Of a DNA stretch of 64,000 nt, positions 1 to 7,597 are shown one piece after another. Within the stretch, counting starts at the first letter, position 1; every line of letters begins with the position of its first letter. The notes under the pieces are model-generated. The model saw only the letters and a list, made by a program, of their open reading frames with translations, ran no database searches and had not been told where the DNA came from. The stretch comes from Kosmotoga arenicorallina S304 (GTDB taxonomy: Bacteria; Thermotogota; Thermotogae; Petrotogales; Kosmotogaceae): assembly GCF_001636545.1 (NCBI RefSeq), contig NZ_JFHK01000002.1, forward strand, positions 1-64,000. The letters run 5' to 3'. Made by a program: the position numbers and the translations under genes.

Positions 1-157
1 ATAGCTTCAATAAAATGGAAAGTTTCAAGATGCTTTTGTCGGAATAAGCCTTTCTTCTACCTCTGCCTTGTTTGTTAACAAAGTTAGAAGGCAAAAGCTT
101 GTCTAATTGCTCAATAATCTTTACAATATCGCTTTTTGTAAGTTCTTGTGGTACCAT
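1..157 (-). CDS. Transposase, N-terminal fragment (runs off window)
   Basis: Reading leftward from ATG at 157, the frame stays open for 52 codons to the window edge. The product starts MVPQELTKSDIVKIIEQLDK and continues with a basic GRGRRK patch and a helical region rich in Ser, Leu and Lys. This resembles the N-terminal helical segment of IS4/IS5-like transposases, but no catalytic DDE residue is included. An AAGGAGG Shine-Dalgarno site lies a few bases upstream of the ATG, within the inverted repeat described separately. The family is a guess; the transposase nature rests on the start of the protein and the element-like leader. Confidence 0.6.
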   Translation of the reverse strand, partial: MVPQELTKSDIVKIIEQLDKLLPSNFVNKQGRGRRKAYSDKSILKLSILLKL

Positions 158-163
158 TTATTT

Positions 164-223
164 GGGCCTCCTTTCTTATGTTGGGATATTTCAATGGTAC
201 CACCATTGGAATTTGGGAGGCCC
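164..223 (-). promoter_or_regulatory. Transposase mRNA leader fold-back hiding the ribosome-binding site
   Basis: In the transposase transcript, GGGCCTCC (223-216) can pair with GGAGGCCC (171-164), which contains the Shine-Dalgarno sequence. Nested inside is a perfect 7-bp hairpin, CAATGGT / ACCATTG, at 208-192. A long leader RNA would therefore sequester the ribosome site. This is the arrangement known from IS10 and IS50, which blocks transposase translation from read-through transcripts. Pairing is seen in the sequence; function is inferred. Confidence 0.6.
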
Positions 224-291
224 ACTTTTTTCGCGACGCCCTAAATTAATATAGAATAGTTCTAAATAGTAGTATTAATTTATCATTGTGG

Positions 292-302
292 TATAATATA
301 AT
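292..302 (+). promoter_or_regulatory. Possible -10 region for the ferritin operon
   Basis: Two overlapping TATAAT hexamers (292-297 and 297-302) sit about 95 bp upstream of the ferritin start. No convincing -35 hexamer is seen at the right spacing, so an activator or an A+T-rich UP-like region may be involved. The rest of 242-395 holds no gene. Confidence 0.35.
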
Positions 303-395
303 TGAAGTAAGTGATTGCCATTTATTTTGCTTTTCACTGCGAGATGAATAGAATTACTTATGAAGATATACCAAAAAAGAAAGGAGTGAGTTAAG

Positions 396-911
396 ATGTT
401 AAAGGAAAAAATGAAAGAAGCCCTGAACAAGCAAGTAAATGAGGAACTCTACTCAGCGTATTTGTATCTATCCATGTCCAGCTATTTTAACTCGATAGGT
501 CTTAAAGGTTTTGCTAACTGGATGATGGTGCAGCATAAAGAAGAAACAGATCACGCCATGAAGATATATAACTACCTGCTGTCACAGGGGGCCGATGTGA
601 AGTTGTTTGCAATTGACGAACCCCCGCATAGCTGGAATTCTCCGCTTCACGCCTTTGAGGAAACATTGAAGCATGAGCAACACATCACCGAATGCATAAA
701 TAATCTCGTTGATCTGGCTGAAGAATTAAAGGACAGGGCAACATATAATTTTCTACAATGGTTTATTGACGAACAGGTTGAGGAAGAAGAGAACGATAGA
801 GAAATAATAGACAAATTGAAATTCGTTGGAGACAGCAAAAACGGAATTTTCATGATTGACAATGAGTTAGCGCAAAGAAAATATATTCCATTAATTCAAG
901 GGGAGGTGTGA
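396..911 (+). CDS. ftn: Ferritin (non-haem iron-storage protein)
   Basis: A 171-residue bacterial ferritin that oxidises Fe(II) and stores the iron in a 24-subunit cytoplasmic cage. The ferroxidase ligands fall at the same positions as in E. coli FtnA: Glu17, Glu50 and His53 (EETDH), Glu94, Gln127 and Glu130. The length is typical of the family. Start ATG with an AAAGGAG site. The superoxide reductase start lies 2 nt beyond the stop, with rubredoxin after it, forming an iron and oxidative-stress operon. Ferritin limits free iron while superoxide reductase removes superoxide, which makes sense in an anaerobe exposed to oxygen. Confidence 0.95.
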   Translation: MLKEKMKEALNKQVNEELYSAYLYLSMSSYFNSIGLKGFANWMMVQHKEETDHAMKIYNYLLSQGADVKLFAIDEPPHSWNSPLHAFEETLKHEQHITECINNLVDLAEELKDRATYNFLQWFIDEQVEEEENDREIIDKLKFVGDSKNGIFMIDNELAQRKYIPLIQGEV

Positions 912-913
912 GA

Positions 914-1300
914 ATGACTCAAAAAAGACAGGTGTACAAATGCGAAATTTGCGGAAATATAGTCGAAGTTCTTCACGAAGGGCAGGGGGAGCTTGTTTGT
1001 TGTGGACAGCCCATGAAGCTCTTTGAAGAAAAAACCTCGGACACTTCGACAGAAAAGCATGTGCCATTTATTAATTGGGAAGATGGCAAGTATGTGGTTA
1101 GAGTAGGAGAAAATGCTTTGCATCCAATGGAGGAAAAACACTATATCGAGTGGATTGAGCTGGTAGTTGATGGCACGGTTCACAGAAAGGAATTAATGCC
1201 CGGGGATGCTCCTGAAGCAGTTTTTGAAATTCCACAGGGAAAAGAAATAATAGCAAGGGAATACTGCAACATTCATGGATTATGGGTGAACAAACTATAA
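914..1300 (+). CDS. dfx: Desulfoferrodoxin (superoxide reductase, 2Fe type)
   Basis: Reduces superoxide to hydrogen peroxide without producing oxygen, using electrons usually delivered by rubredoxin. The N-terminal desulforedoxin domain has Cys10, Cys13, Cys29 and Cys30 for the rubredoxin-like iron centre. The catalytic domain has Glu47-Lys48 at the classic positions and ligands His49, His70, His76, Cys118 and His121. Start ATG 914 lies 7 nt after GGAGG. An in-frame GTG at 908 is too close to that site. It follows ferritin by 2 nt and precedes rubredoxin, its likely electron donor. 128 residues, usual length. Confidence 0.95.
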   Translation: MTQKRQVYKCEICGNIVEVLHEGQGELVCCGQPMKLFEEKTSDTSTEKHVPFINWEDGKYVVRVGENALHPMEEKHYIEWIELVVDGTVHRKELMPGDAPEAVFEIPQGKEIIAREYCNIHGLWVNKL

Positions 1301-1336
1301 TAAACATGCATTAAACTTTGGAAAGGAGTGGTGAAA

Positions 1337-1495
1337 TTGAAGTACAGGTGCACTGTTTGTGGATATATTTATGATCCTGAAGCGGGAGATCCAGATAATG
1401 GGGTTGAACCGGGAACTGCCTTTGAGAACGTTCCTGAAGACTGGGTATGCCCGCTTTGCGGAGCAAGCAAAGACGATTTCGAACCCATTGAATGA
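1337..1495 (+). CDS. Rubredoxin
   Basis: A 52-residue one-iron electron carrier. Paired cysteines Cys5-x2-Cys8 (CTVCGY) and Cys38-x2-Cys41 (CPLCG) bind the iron, with the usual YDPE and PEDW segments between. A TTG start at 1337 is chosen because GGAG at 1325-1328 is 8 nt upstream. An in-frame GTG at 1331 would be only 2 nt from it and would add MK. It is the last gene of the ferritin / superoxide reductase operon and very probably feeds electrons to the superoxide reductase. Confidence 0.93.
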   Translation: MKYRCTVCGYIYDPEAGDPDNGVEPGTAFENVPEDWVCPLCGASKDDFEPIE

Positions 1496-1523
1496 ATTCA
1501 TAATACTAATCGGCATATAGTCA

Positions 1524-1547
1524 GGCGGGGTCATTCCCGCCTTTTTT
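1524..1547 (+). terminator. Rho-independent terminator after rubredoxin
   Basis: GGCGGG, a 6-nt loop, CCCGCC, then six T residues. Placed 28 nt after the rubredoxin stop. Confidence 0.9.
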
Positions 1548-1550
1548 ACA

Positions 1551-2222
1551 TCAAAAGATACCGGAGACAAAGGTCAATACAGGGGAAACTATTAAAGCCG
1601 GCAAGAAATTACCAACTTTGATCTCCTTAATTTCAAGAAGCCTGATTCCCAGAGCAAGTAACGTAAGCCCACCTGTGCCTGAAAAGTCACCAAGATAAGA
1701 AGGTTGTTGCAGAAAATTCAGGACAGACGCCAGAGATACAAGACCGCCTTGAACAAGATACACGGATATTGCGGAAAACAGAACGCCCGAACCAAAACTC
1801 GCTGCGAGCATAACCGAAGAAATACCATCCATCAACGATTTCAAGAAGATAATTTCATTATTTCCCTCAATACCAGCCTTTATCGAGCCGATAACAGTCA
1901 TTGGTCCAGCTACGAAAAGAAGCGTAGCTGTTATAAAACCGGTTACGAAATCTTCGCTTTTGTTATTGCCGGTGAGTTTACCGATTTTTGATTCTAACTC
2001 AAGGGCTTCTCCGACAATGCCGCCAATTGCCATGCTCCCGAGCACCACGAGAGCGTTGCTATATTCGAAGAACATCTTGATACCAAGCCCGATAGTCAGC
2101 AGGCCTATAACTTTAAAGAGTACCTTTCTGTATTTTTCGGAAAGCCACTTTCCACCGAAAATCCCAAGAGAAGAACCTATAAGAACGGCTATTGTATTGA
2201 CGATTACAGAGATATTAAACAT
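1551..2222 (-). CDS. DUF554 family membrane protein
   Basis: A 223-residue integral membrane protein of the DUF554 (YdfK-like) family, function unknown. Several hydrophobic Gly/Ser/Ala-rich helices are visible. The N-terminus is MFNISVIVNTIAVLIGSSLG and a GPMTVIGSIKAG segment near residue 105 fits the family. The start overlaps the stop of the upstream ABC ATPase by 8 nt, so it is the last gene of the minus-strand operon running from 5267. Being next to two ECF-type ATPases raises the possibility that it works with them, but DUF554 proteins are not known ECF components. Confidence 0.8.
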   Translation of the reverse strand: MFNISVIVNTIAVLIGSSLGIFGGKWLSEKYRKVLFKVIGLLTIGLGIKMFFEYSNALVVLGSMAIGGIVGEALELESKIGKLTGNNKSEDFVTGFITATLLFVAGPMTVIGSIKAGIEGNNEIIFLKSLMDGISSVMLAASFGSGVLFSAISVYLVQGGLVSLASVLNFLQQPSYLGDFSGTGGLTLLALGIRLLEIKEIKVGNFLPALIVSPVLTFVSGIF

Positions 2223-3024
2223 TTATCCACCCCTCTGGATCAAACGCAATAATTTCTCCCGTTTTTCGGAAATGCTCTTTAATTTCCCGAAGGCCTTCTT
2301 CAACAATCAAACCAAGATTTCCATACCAGCTTTCAGGTTTATTAAGGAATTCCCTTACATTGGAATGAAAAAACAATTCGCCTTCTTTAAGACCGATTAT
2401 ATCAGATGCAATGTCTAAAAAATACTCGGGCCAGTGGGTGCAAATTACTATTGTTTTGCCTTCTGCTTTTAGCCTTGAAATTATCTCTCTGATACTCACT
2501 ATTCCGTCCACATCAAGGGATACCGTAGGTTCGTCAAACAATACGATTTCAGGGTTATGAATGATGGAGCTTCCAATTGCTACTCTCCGTGCTTCACCGC
2601 CGGATAGAGAAAAGGGTGAGCGCGGCCCGATAACTTCTCCTTCGAGACCAAGGATTTCCATCATTTCCTGAAATCTTTCCGGAATGCTTCCGATTCCAAA
2701 TTCTCTGGCGGCATAACACACTTCATCTTTGACATTTTCAGAGAAGAAATATTTTTCGGGGTACTGAAAAGAGATGCCTATGAGTTTTCTGGCTATATTG
2801 TTTCCGGATTCTGTGATATCTATACCATCTAAGTAAATTTTCCCCAAAGTTGGATGAAAAAGTCCTGCAGCTAATAAGAGAAAAGTCGTTTTGCCAGCTC
2901 CATTTGCGCCAAGTATCAGCGAAAGCGAGCCCTTTTCGATTTGCAAGCTGATATTTTTAAGGGAAGCCATGAAAAAAGGGGTGTCAGGATTGTAAAGGAA
3001 GCTCACGTTATTGAACTTGATCAT
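2215..3024 (-). CDS. ECF-type ABC transporter ATP-binding protein (second copy)
   Basis: A 269-residue ABC ATPase. Walker A GANGAGKT, a Q-loop in FQYPEKYFF, signature LSGGEARR, Walker B IVLFDEP, and a switch His in CTHWPE. The Q-loop and the C-terminal extension after Walker B are typical of EcfA subunits of vitamin or metal ECF transporters. ATG 3024 follows GGAGGGAG by about 5 nt; an upstream ATG at 3042 lacks such a site. It overlaps the preceding ATPase gene by 17 nt, suggesting translational coupling into a heterodimer. No EcfT or S component lies nearby. Confidence 0.85.
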   Translation of the reverse strand: MIKFNNVSFLYNPDTPFFMASLKNISLQIEKGSLSLILGANGAGKTTFLLLAAGLFHPTLGKIYLDGIDITESGNNIARKLIGISFQYPEKYFFSENVKDEVCYAAREFGIGSIPERFQEMMEILGLEGEVIGPRSPFSLSGGEARRVAIGSSIIHNPEIVLFDEPTVSLDVDGIVSIREIISRLKAEGKTIVICTHWPEYFLDIASDIIGLKEGELFFHSNVREFLNKPESWYGNLGLIVEEGLREIKEHFRKTGEIIAFDPEGWINV

Positions 3025-3646
3025 GACTTCTCCCTCCATCAAGGGTAATTATCCTGTCACAAAAAACCAGATCTTTCATATTCGTACTTGCTAAAACAAC
3101 TGTAATCTGCTTTGCACGCAATGATTTCACCAGATTCATCATGCTCCGGCGTTCCATTCTATCAAGCATGCTGAAAGGCTCGTCAAAAAGTAAAATTTCA
3201 GGATTCAGGCTCATAATGGCCGCAATCGCCAGCCGTTGCTTCTGACCACCAGAAAGTGTCAAGGTATCCTTTGCCCGGAACTCTTGAAGTCCAAAGGTAG
3301 TAAGCGTTTCTTGAAGCCTCTTTTCAACGGTTTCGCAGTTAAGGGCAAGATTTTCGAGGCCAAAGCGGATATCCTCTTCAACAGTTGCCCCTATTATCTG
3401 ATTATCGGGATTCTGAAAAACATAACCAACTCTGCCCTTAACCTTTATATCTCCATAAAAAACAGGAGGGAATATCCCTGCAATTGCTCTCAGTAGAGTT
3501 GTTTTGCCTGTTCCGTTGGATCCATATAGACCCAAATATTCACCGATCTTGACAGTCAGGTTGAAATTCTTAAAAATAATGCTTTTTTCATCATAGCCAG
3601 CTCTGGAAATGTCAATAAATATGGCATCAGAACCTGATAGACACAT
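3008..3646 (-). CDS. ECF-type ABC transporter ATP-binding protein (first copy)
   Basis: A 212-residue ABC ATPase of the EcfA type. Walker A GSNGTGKTT, Q-loop FQNPDNQI, signature LSGGQKQR and Walker B ILLFDEP. The H-loop position reads AST rather than a clear His, so this partner may be the catalytically weaker half of a heterodimer. ATG 3646 has a GGAGGAG site upstream. Starts at 3685 (ATG) or 3691 (TTG) are possible but extend into the methyltransferase gene. It overlaps the neighbours on both sides. Confidence 0.82.
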   Translation of the reverse strand: MCLSGSDAIFIDISRAGYDEKSIIFKNFNLTVKIGEYLGLYGSNGTGKTTLLRAIAGIFPPVFYGDIKVKGRVGYVFQNPDNQIIGATVEEDIRFGLENLALNCETVEKRLQETLTTFGLQEFRAKDTLTLSGGQKQRLAIAAIMSLNPEILLFDEPFSMLDRMERRSMMNLVKSLRAKQITVVLASTNMKDLVFCDRIITLDGGRSHDQVQ

Positions 3647-4238
3647 ATACCCGAACTCCTCCGGATTTGGCCAAAGTTCTAACATTTCCAAAGACCTCTC
3701 GCATCAGTTTTTCCAATCGACTTCCACCTTTGTTGTGAAATGCAACGATCTCCAGTCTTCCGCCCTTTGTGAGAAAAGATGGGGCTTTACAAACAATTTC
3801 CTGCCAGACTTTCTTTCCCGCAGCCATTGGTGGATTGCAGAAAATAGCATTGAACTTATGCTCGATCCAGGGTTCATATAAATACCCCTGCCGTATTTCA
3901 GCTGAGATGTTGTTATCCCGGGCGTTAATCTTCGCATACCTAACTGCCCTTTCGTTTACATCACTCATAAAAAGAGTTATATCGGGATATTCTTTTTTCA
4001 AGGTAATGCCAATCAACCCGTATCCGCAGCCAAGATCAAGCACAAGATCCTTCTCGCTTAATTCTGCATATTCTACAAGCAAAAAGCTTGCCCTGTCAAC
4101 CTTCCCGAAGGCAAAGACACCGCTCGGGCTCAAAAAGCGGTAGGAATTTCCATTTTTCAGCTTTATCGTTACTTCGCGGGTTTCCAGAGATGAAGAAGGT
4201 TTTTGTGTGTAATAATGTTCAAAGGAATCTTCACGCAT
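3627..4238 (-). CDS. Class I SAM-dependent methyltransferase (RsmC-like)
   Basis: 203 residues matching the C-terminal methyltransferase domain of RsmC, which methylates guanine in 16S rRNA. It opens with HYYTQKPSS, has the family's SPSGVFAFGKVDRAS segment, a SAM motif DLGCGYGLIG near residue 70, and the NPPMAAGK catalytic motif typical of amino-group methylation. The RsmC N-terminal lobe is absent, as in many short bacterial homologues. The substrate is therefore probably RNA but not proven. The start shares one base with the HIT gene stop. Confidence 0.82.
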   Translation of the reverse strand: MREDSFEHYYTQKPSSSLETREVTIKLKNGNSYRFLSPSGVFAFGKVDRASFLLVEYAELSEKDLVLDLGCGYGLIGITLKKEYPDITLFMSDVNERAVRYAKINARDNNISAEIRQGYLYEPWIEHKFNAIFCNPPMAAGKKVWQEIVCKAPSFLTKGGRLEIVAFHNKGGSRLEKLMREVFGNVRTLAKSGGVRVYVSIRF

Positions 4239-4576
4239 TATCCTATTTTTCCCAGCTTTCTTCCACCTATTACATGAAAATGCAAATGTTTTACTTCCTG
4301 CCCGGCATTCTTCCCTGTATTGAAGAGGGTTCTAAATCCTGTTTCTGATATTCCTTCACTTTCGGCGATTTCTTGAATGAGGTTAAAAAGCTCTCCTAAT
4401 GCGTTATCGTCAAAAGATGACAATTCAGAAGGCTTTTCAATATGCACTTTTGGGATTATAAGTACATGCGTTGGAGCTATCGGATTTATATCCCTAAACG
4501 CCAAGAAATGTTCTGTCTCTCCAACTATTTGAGAAGGAATTTCACCGGATACGATTTTGCAGAAAATGCAATCCAT
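4238..4576 (-). CDS. HIT family protein (Hint-like nucleotide hydrolase)
   Basis: A 112-residue histidine-triad protein. The HLHFHV motif places the triad at His97, His99 and His101, after an N-terminal CIFCKI with Cys3 and Cys6. Family members hydrolyse adenosine phosphoramidates and related nucleotides in the cytoplasm. Good AAAGGAGGG site upstream of the ATG. It lies between the nucleosidase gene (25 nt gap) and the methyltransferase (1-nt overlap), all on one strand. Confidence 0.92.
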   Translation of the reverse strand: MDCIFCKIVSGEIPSQIVGETEHFLAFRDINPIAPTHVLIIPKVHIEKPSELSSFDDNALGELFNLIQEIAESEGISETGFRTLFNTGKNAGQEVKHLHFHVIGGRKLGKIG

Positions 4577-4601
4577 AAATACCCTCCTTTCACTTCTTTC
4601 G

Positions 4602-5267
4602 TTACTTTATATCGAGCATGTGATTCTTCAATATAGTCAACAATATTTCTGCCGGTCTCGTTGAAAATCTACCAAAATTCACACTGAAATCGCGTTCGCT
4701 ATTTTCATCACACATATCCAGGATTACCTTAAATACAGCAAATGGAATCTTATTCATCTGGCTTACTCTGGCAATAGCGGCTGAATCCATATCAAGGCAT
4801 AGAGCAGATGTTTGCTTAAAGAGTTCATCGCGCTCTTCTGTGCACTGCACAAGCTTATCGCCTGACACTATTTTTCCGAGCTTGGCTTCCGGGAAAAACT
4901 TCTGCACATGTTCTATGGTGCTTGAATCGACTGAAGTTATTCTTGTTGAATTTGATTTTGTAGGCACAATCAGATCATATTCTTGAAATTCCACCCCGGC
5001 AACTATATCACCAATTTTTAAGCTCGGATCAAGCGCACCTGCGCCGGAAACCAGCACAACTATACTTGGCGAAAAACGGTCAATCATTTTCTGTGTAACT
5101 GCTGAAGCCTCGATTTTCCCTATAAATCCACTGGTAGCGACAACTTCGTTCTGGCCTATTATCCCCCTTGAAAACAAACGACCCATTATTTCCCCCGTTT
5201 CCAGCGTAAGCATATTATCAACTATCGGAGCTAATTCTGGAATAAACACGCTCTCTATGAGAAGCAT
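4602..5267 (-). CDS. MTA/SAH nucleosidase-like phosphorylase (PNP/UDP family)
   Basis: 221 residues of the nucleoside phosphorylase fold, closest in motifs to 5'-methylthioadenosine / S-adenosylhomocysteine nucleosidase. Visible are SGAGALDPSLKIGDIV and the active-site stretch LDMDSAAIARV, which is the counterpart of the family's VDMEGAA, so the usual Glu is Asp here. It would salvage purines from methylation by-products, which fits the neighbouring methyltransferase. Start ATG 5267 lies behind GGGGGTGA. An upstream in-frame start at 5294 has no such site. Confidence 0.75.
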   Translation of the reverse strand: MLLIESVFIPELAPIVDNMLTLETGEIMGRLFSRGIIGQNEVVATSGFIGKIEASAVTQKMIDRFSPSIVVLVSGAGALDPSLKIGDIVAGVEFQEYDLIVPTKSNSTRITSVDSSTIEHVQKFFPEAKLGKIVSGDKLVQCTEERDELFKQTSALCLDMDSAAIARVSQMNKIPFAVFKVILDMCDENSERDFSVNFGRFSTRPAEILLTILKNHMLDIK

Positions 5268-5285
5268 TTGATCACCCCCAATTAA

Positions 5286-5291
5286 ATTATA
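5286..5291 (-). promoter_or_regulatory. -10 element for the nucleosidase operon
   Basis: On the minus strand TATAAT occupies 5291-5286, about 18 bp before the start codon and just after the terminator of the preceding gene. No clear -35 is seen, because that position falls in the terminator stem. Confidence 0.4.
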
Positions 5292-5296
5292 CAATT

Positions 5297-5318
5297 AAAA
5301 AAGGGGGCATAAGCCCCC
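5297..5318 (-). terminator. Terminator of the DUF1292 gene
   Basis: On the minus strand: GGGGGC, loop TTAT, GCCCCC, then six T residues. It lies 16 nt after the stop of the DUF1292 gene. Confidence 0.9.
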
Positions 5319-5333
5319 TAGTATTATCTTGCT

Positions 5334-5684
5334 TTATTCCTCTTCTTCCTCTTCAGCTGTAGCGTGTGCCAGTTCTTCGTCCCACGCCTTGCTTACCTTT
5401 TCGAATTCGTCATCTTCAAGCGAATTCAAAACAATGTTTCCGTCGGCTTCTTCAGATGCCCTGAAGACAACATAAGACTCTTCATCGAAACCTACGATCT
5501 CTTCCGCTTCCAGAAAAGCCTCCTGGCATACCCAGTATCGCTTTTCATCGACATCGAGTTGAGCGATTAATGCGAAATTGTGTTCATTACCATCTTCATC
5601 AGTAATGGCGAACATATCGAAGTGCTCGTGTTCATGTTCGTGTTCATGGTCATGCGGGTGCCCAAAATCTTTCATTTCTTCCAT
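5334..5684 (-). CDS. DUF1292 family protein with His-rich N-terminus
   Basis: 116 residues. The central part (FAITDEDGNEHNFALIAQL, then YWVCQEA and YVVFRASEE) matches the small cytoplasmic DUF1292 (YrzB-like) family of unknown function. It has an unusual N-terminal run HPHDHEHEHEHEH, apparently able to bind metal ions, and a C-terminal run of six Glu. ATG 5684 is preceded by GGAGG at 7 nt. A longer frame upstream lacks a site. It is a single-gene unit with its own promoter and terminator. Confidence 0.82.
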   Translation of the reverse strand: MEEMKDFGHPHDHEHEHEHEHFDMFAITDEDGNEHNFALIAQLDVDEKRYWVCQEAFLEAEEIVGFDEESYVVFRASEEADGNIVLNSLEDDEFEKVSKAWDEELAHATAEEEEEE

Positions 5685-5723
5685 AAAAATACCTCCGAAG
5701 CTAAAAGCATATTTGTTCAAACA

Positions 5724-5752
5724 ATGGTATCATGATATAGAAATAATGGCAA
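5724..5752 (-). promoter_or_regulatory. Promoter of the DUF1292 gene
   Basis: On the minus strand TTGCCA (5752-5747) and TACCAT (5729-5724) are separated by 17 bp. The site lies 40 bp upstream of the start codon, in the divergent region shared with the CYTH gene. Confidence 0.5.
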
Positions 5753-5794
5753 TTAAGCCTTTGTTAAGATGCGACATCAAAAGGAGTGAGCCCT

Positions 5795-6382
5795 GTGCTG
5801 GAGCTTGAAAGAAAATATCTTGTGGTAAGTGATGAATTAGAGCATATTTTATGTTGCACAAAAAGGGCATTGTTGATTTCCCAGTGGTATCTATCAGATA
5901 AAGAAGATCTCAGAATAAGGGTTCAGGTAAACAAACAAGGCGAAATAATGTGGTTTTCTACCCATAAACGCGGTATCGGCGTAGTGAGAATAGAAAAAGA
6001 ACGCGAAATTTCGCCTGATGAAACCAGCATGATGTCAAAGAAATTAAAAGCATCACCCGTAGTTGTGAAACTCAGGTGGATATATCCCGGTATCGATTAC
6101 GAAGCCGTGCTTGATAACTATTATTTCCCGGAATTTGGGTATGTCGCAGAAGTCGAACTCAAGAGGCCAGATGCCAAGATGCCATTTCCCTGGGAACTCT
6201 GGAACCTTCCCGAAGAGGTATTTAAGGATGTGAGCGAAAATGAGGAATACACAGCCTGGAAGATTTCCAGAAAACCCGATATTAATTTGATCGCATTTGT
6301 AGCCAAAAAAATAAAATCTGAGAACCTGCCTGATATTCAAAAAGAAACTTTCATGAATTTGCTAAAGGGAATCTATTATTAA
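5795..6382 (+). CDS. CYTH-domain triphosphate tunnel enzyme
   Basis: 195 residues beginning MLELERKYLV, which contains the CYTH signature ExExK (Glu3, Glu5, Lys7). Further charged strands follow: LRIRV, EKEREIS, VVKLRW, YEAVLDNYY and AEVELKRPDA, as expected for the eight-strand tunnel that binds a triphosphate and divalent metals. Bacterial members are tripolyphosphatases, ATPases or adenylate cyclases; which applies here cannot be read from the sequence. GTG 5795 is 8 nt after AAGGAG; an upstream GTG at 5786 overlaps that site. Confidence 0.78.
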   Translation: MLELERKYLVVSDELEHILCCTKRALLISQWYLSDKEDLRIRVQVNKQGEIMWFSTHKRGIGVVRIEKEREISPDETSMMSKKLKASPVVVKLRWIYPGIDYEAVLDNYYFPEFGYVAEVELKRPDAKMPFPWELWNLPEEVFKDVSENEEYTAWKISRKPDINLIAFVAKKIKSENLPDIQKETFMNLLKGIYY

Positions 6383-6512
6383 ATAGAAAATTCAAAAAGT
6401 CAATATAGCCTTTTAAATAAAATTTATTTTAGCTTTTTCACAAAAGAAGAAATGTTTATTAAGCCTGATGATAGAATTATGACCAGAAAACGAATAGAGG
6501 AGGTATTTGGCA

Positions 6513-7169
6513 TTGAGGAAAGAACATACCGGCAACGCATTTCTATTTCTTGCAGCGATATTTATCACTGCACTTGTGGTTTCCAATATCGTATCCTTTA
6601 AGCTTATCGAAATTCTTGGTTTTGTGGTTCCTGCTGGCGTGTTTATGTATCCCATTACCTTTGCTTTAACCGACGTAATCTCAGAAGTATACGGCAAAAA
6701 GAAGGCGTCACAGGTTGTGGTTGCAGGGTTCTTTTCAGCTGCTATCGTTCCCTTTCTTACCTTCATAGCGGTCCTATTGCCACCTGCTGATTTTTTTAAG
6801 GCACAGGAACAGTTCTCAACAGTTCTTGGAGCTATTCCAAGAGTCACACTGGCATCCTTGGTAGCATATCTTACGAGTCAGTGGCATGACGTATGGGCAT
6901 TCCATTTCTGGAAAAAACTTTCTAAAGGTAAGCATCTCTGGCTTCGAAACAACCTGTCTACAATGGTTTCGCAGTTTATAGACACCGTTGTTTTTATAAT
7001 AATTGCATTTGCAGGGATTGTCCCATCAACTGTGCTCATGAACATGATATTTTCACAATACCTTTTTAAAATTCTCATCGCTGCTGCTGACACACCCTTT
7101 GTCTATCTCGGTGTAAAGGCAATAACAGGGCGTTGGGAAATAAAGGAGGAACACTATGCCGGAAGCTGA
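6513..7169 (+). CDS. Queuosine precursor transporter, YhhQ/VUT family
   Basis: 218 residues with about six hydrophobic helices. Diagnostic family segments are [20 protein letters not shown] near residue 45 and [14 protein letters not shown] near residue 120. Family members import the queuosine precursors preQ0 or preQ1. The coding end overlaps queF by 14 nt, and QueF converts preQ0 to preQ1, so import of preQ0 followed by reduction is the likely job. Start TTG 6513 lies 9 nt after GAGGAGG; a TTG at 6507 would be only 3 nt away. No preQ1 riboswitch was recognised in 6383-6512. Confidence 0.87.
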   Translation: MRKEHTGNAFLFLAAIFITALVVSNIVSFKLIEILGFVVPAGVFMYPITFALTDVISEVYGKKKASQVVVAGFFSAAIVPFLTFIAVLLPPADFFKAQEQFSTVLGAIPRVTLASLVAYLTSQWHDVWAFHFWKKLSKGKHLWLRNNLSTMVSQFIDTVVFIIIAFAGIVPSTVLMNMIFSQYLFKILIAAADTPFVYLGVKAITGRWEIKEEHYAGS

Positions 7170-7542
7170 AGGAAAAATCTTCAATTTTGAAAGCAAAGAA
7201 AAAATAAGGGCCGATTTTCTTGAAGCGGTTCCCTTTGATGGACGAGAGGAATACGTAAAAATTGAAACAGAAGAATTTTCAGCAGTTTGCCCCTTTTCAG
7301 GCTTACCAGATATAGCTAAAGTTACCATTGAATATTATCCCGAAGGCGGCAAAATAGTTGAGCTAAAATCCCTGAAATACTATTTTATAAGTTTCAGAAA
7401 TGTGGGGGTTTATCAGGAAGAAGCTACGAAGATTATCTATGAAGATCTGAAAAAATTGCTTCAAACCAACAGGATAAAAGTTACCATGGTTTATAACATT
7501 CGTGGTGGTATCCTGACAACTACATCGATGGGAACCCTCTGA
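7156..7542 (+). CDS. queF: NADPH-dependent 7-cyano-7-deazaguanine reductase
   Basis: 128 residues, the short (type I) form of QueF. It reduces the nitrile of preQ0 to the amine preQ1, which tRNA-guanine transglycosylase inserts into tRNA. The thioimide-forming Cys45 lies in [10 protein letters not shown] with the catalytic Asp52. The QueF substrate motif is seen as [14 protein letters not shown], followed by GVYQEE. It is translationally coupled to the YhhQ-like transporter by a 14-nt overlap. No other queuosine synthesis gene (queC, queD, queE) lies nearby, which fits salvage. Confidence 0.95.
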   Translation: MPEAEGKIFNFESKEKIRADFLEAVPFDGREEYVKIETEEFSAVCPFSGLPDIAKVTIEYYPEGGKIVELKSLKYYFISFRNVGVYQEEATKIIYEDLKKLLQTNRIKVTMVYNIRGGILTTTSMGTL

Positions 7543-7553
7543 AGATGAGCTTA

Positions 7554-7586
7554 AAAAAATGCCTCCTTATTTAAGGAGGCATTTTT
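7554..7586. terminator. Bidirectional terminator between queF and xylA
   Basis: GCCTCCTTA TT TAAGGAGGC flanked by A-run on one side and T-run on the other, so it can stop transcription from both convergent operons. Confidence 0.9.
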
Positions 7587-7597
7587 CGGAAGGGTGC

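Larger units (their letters stand above)
1..241 (-). mobile_element. Partial insertion sequence (one end only)
   Basis: The segment holds the 5' part of a transposase gene and the non-coding end of the element. The sequence around 224-241 (reverse strand GGGCGTCGCG followed by an A run) is the likely terminal region, followed by A+T-rich host-like DNA. The other end and any target duplication lie outside the window, so the exact boundary and family cannot be fixed. The element points away from the ferritin operon, and its end is about 150 bp from the ferritin start codon. Confidence 0.7.

Noticed and set aside
72-254. A 60-codon plus-strand frame over the insertion-sequence end
   Set aside because: It is antisense to the transposase start and leader, with no ribosome site.
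5600-5684. The GTGTTCAT-like repeat as a regulatory repeat or CRISPR-like array
   Set aside because: It encodes the His-Glu tract of the DUF1292 protein; there are no spacers.
6383-6512. Possible preQ1 riboswitch ahead of the queuosine transporter
   Set aside because: No hairpin plus A-rich tail pattern of the preQ1 classes could be recognised.
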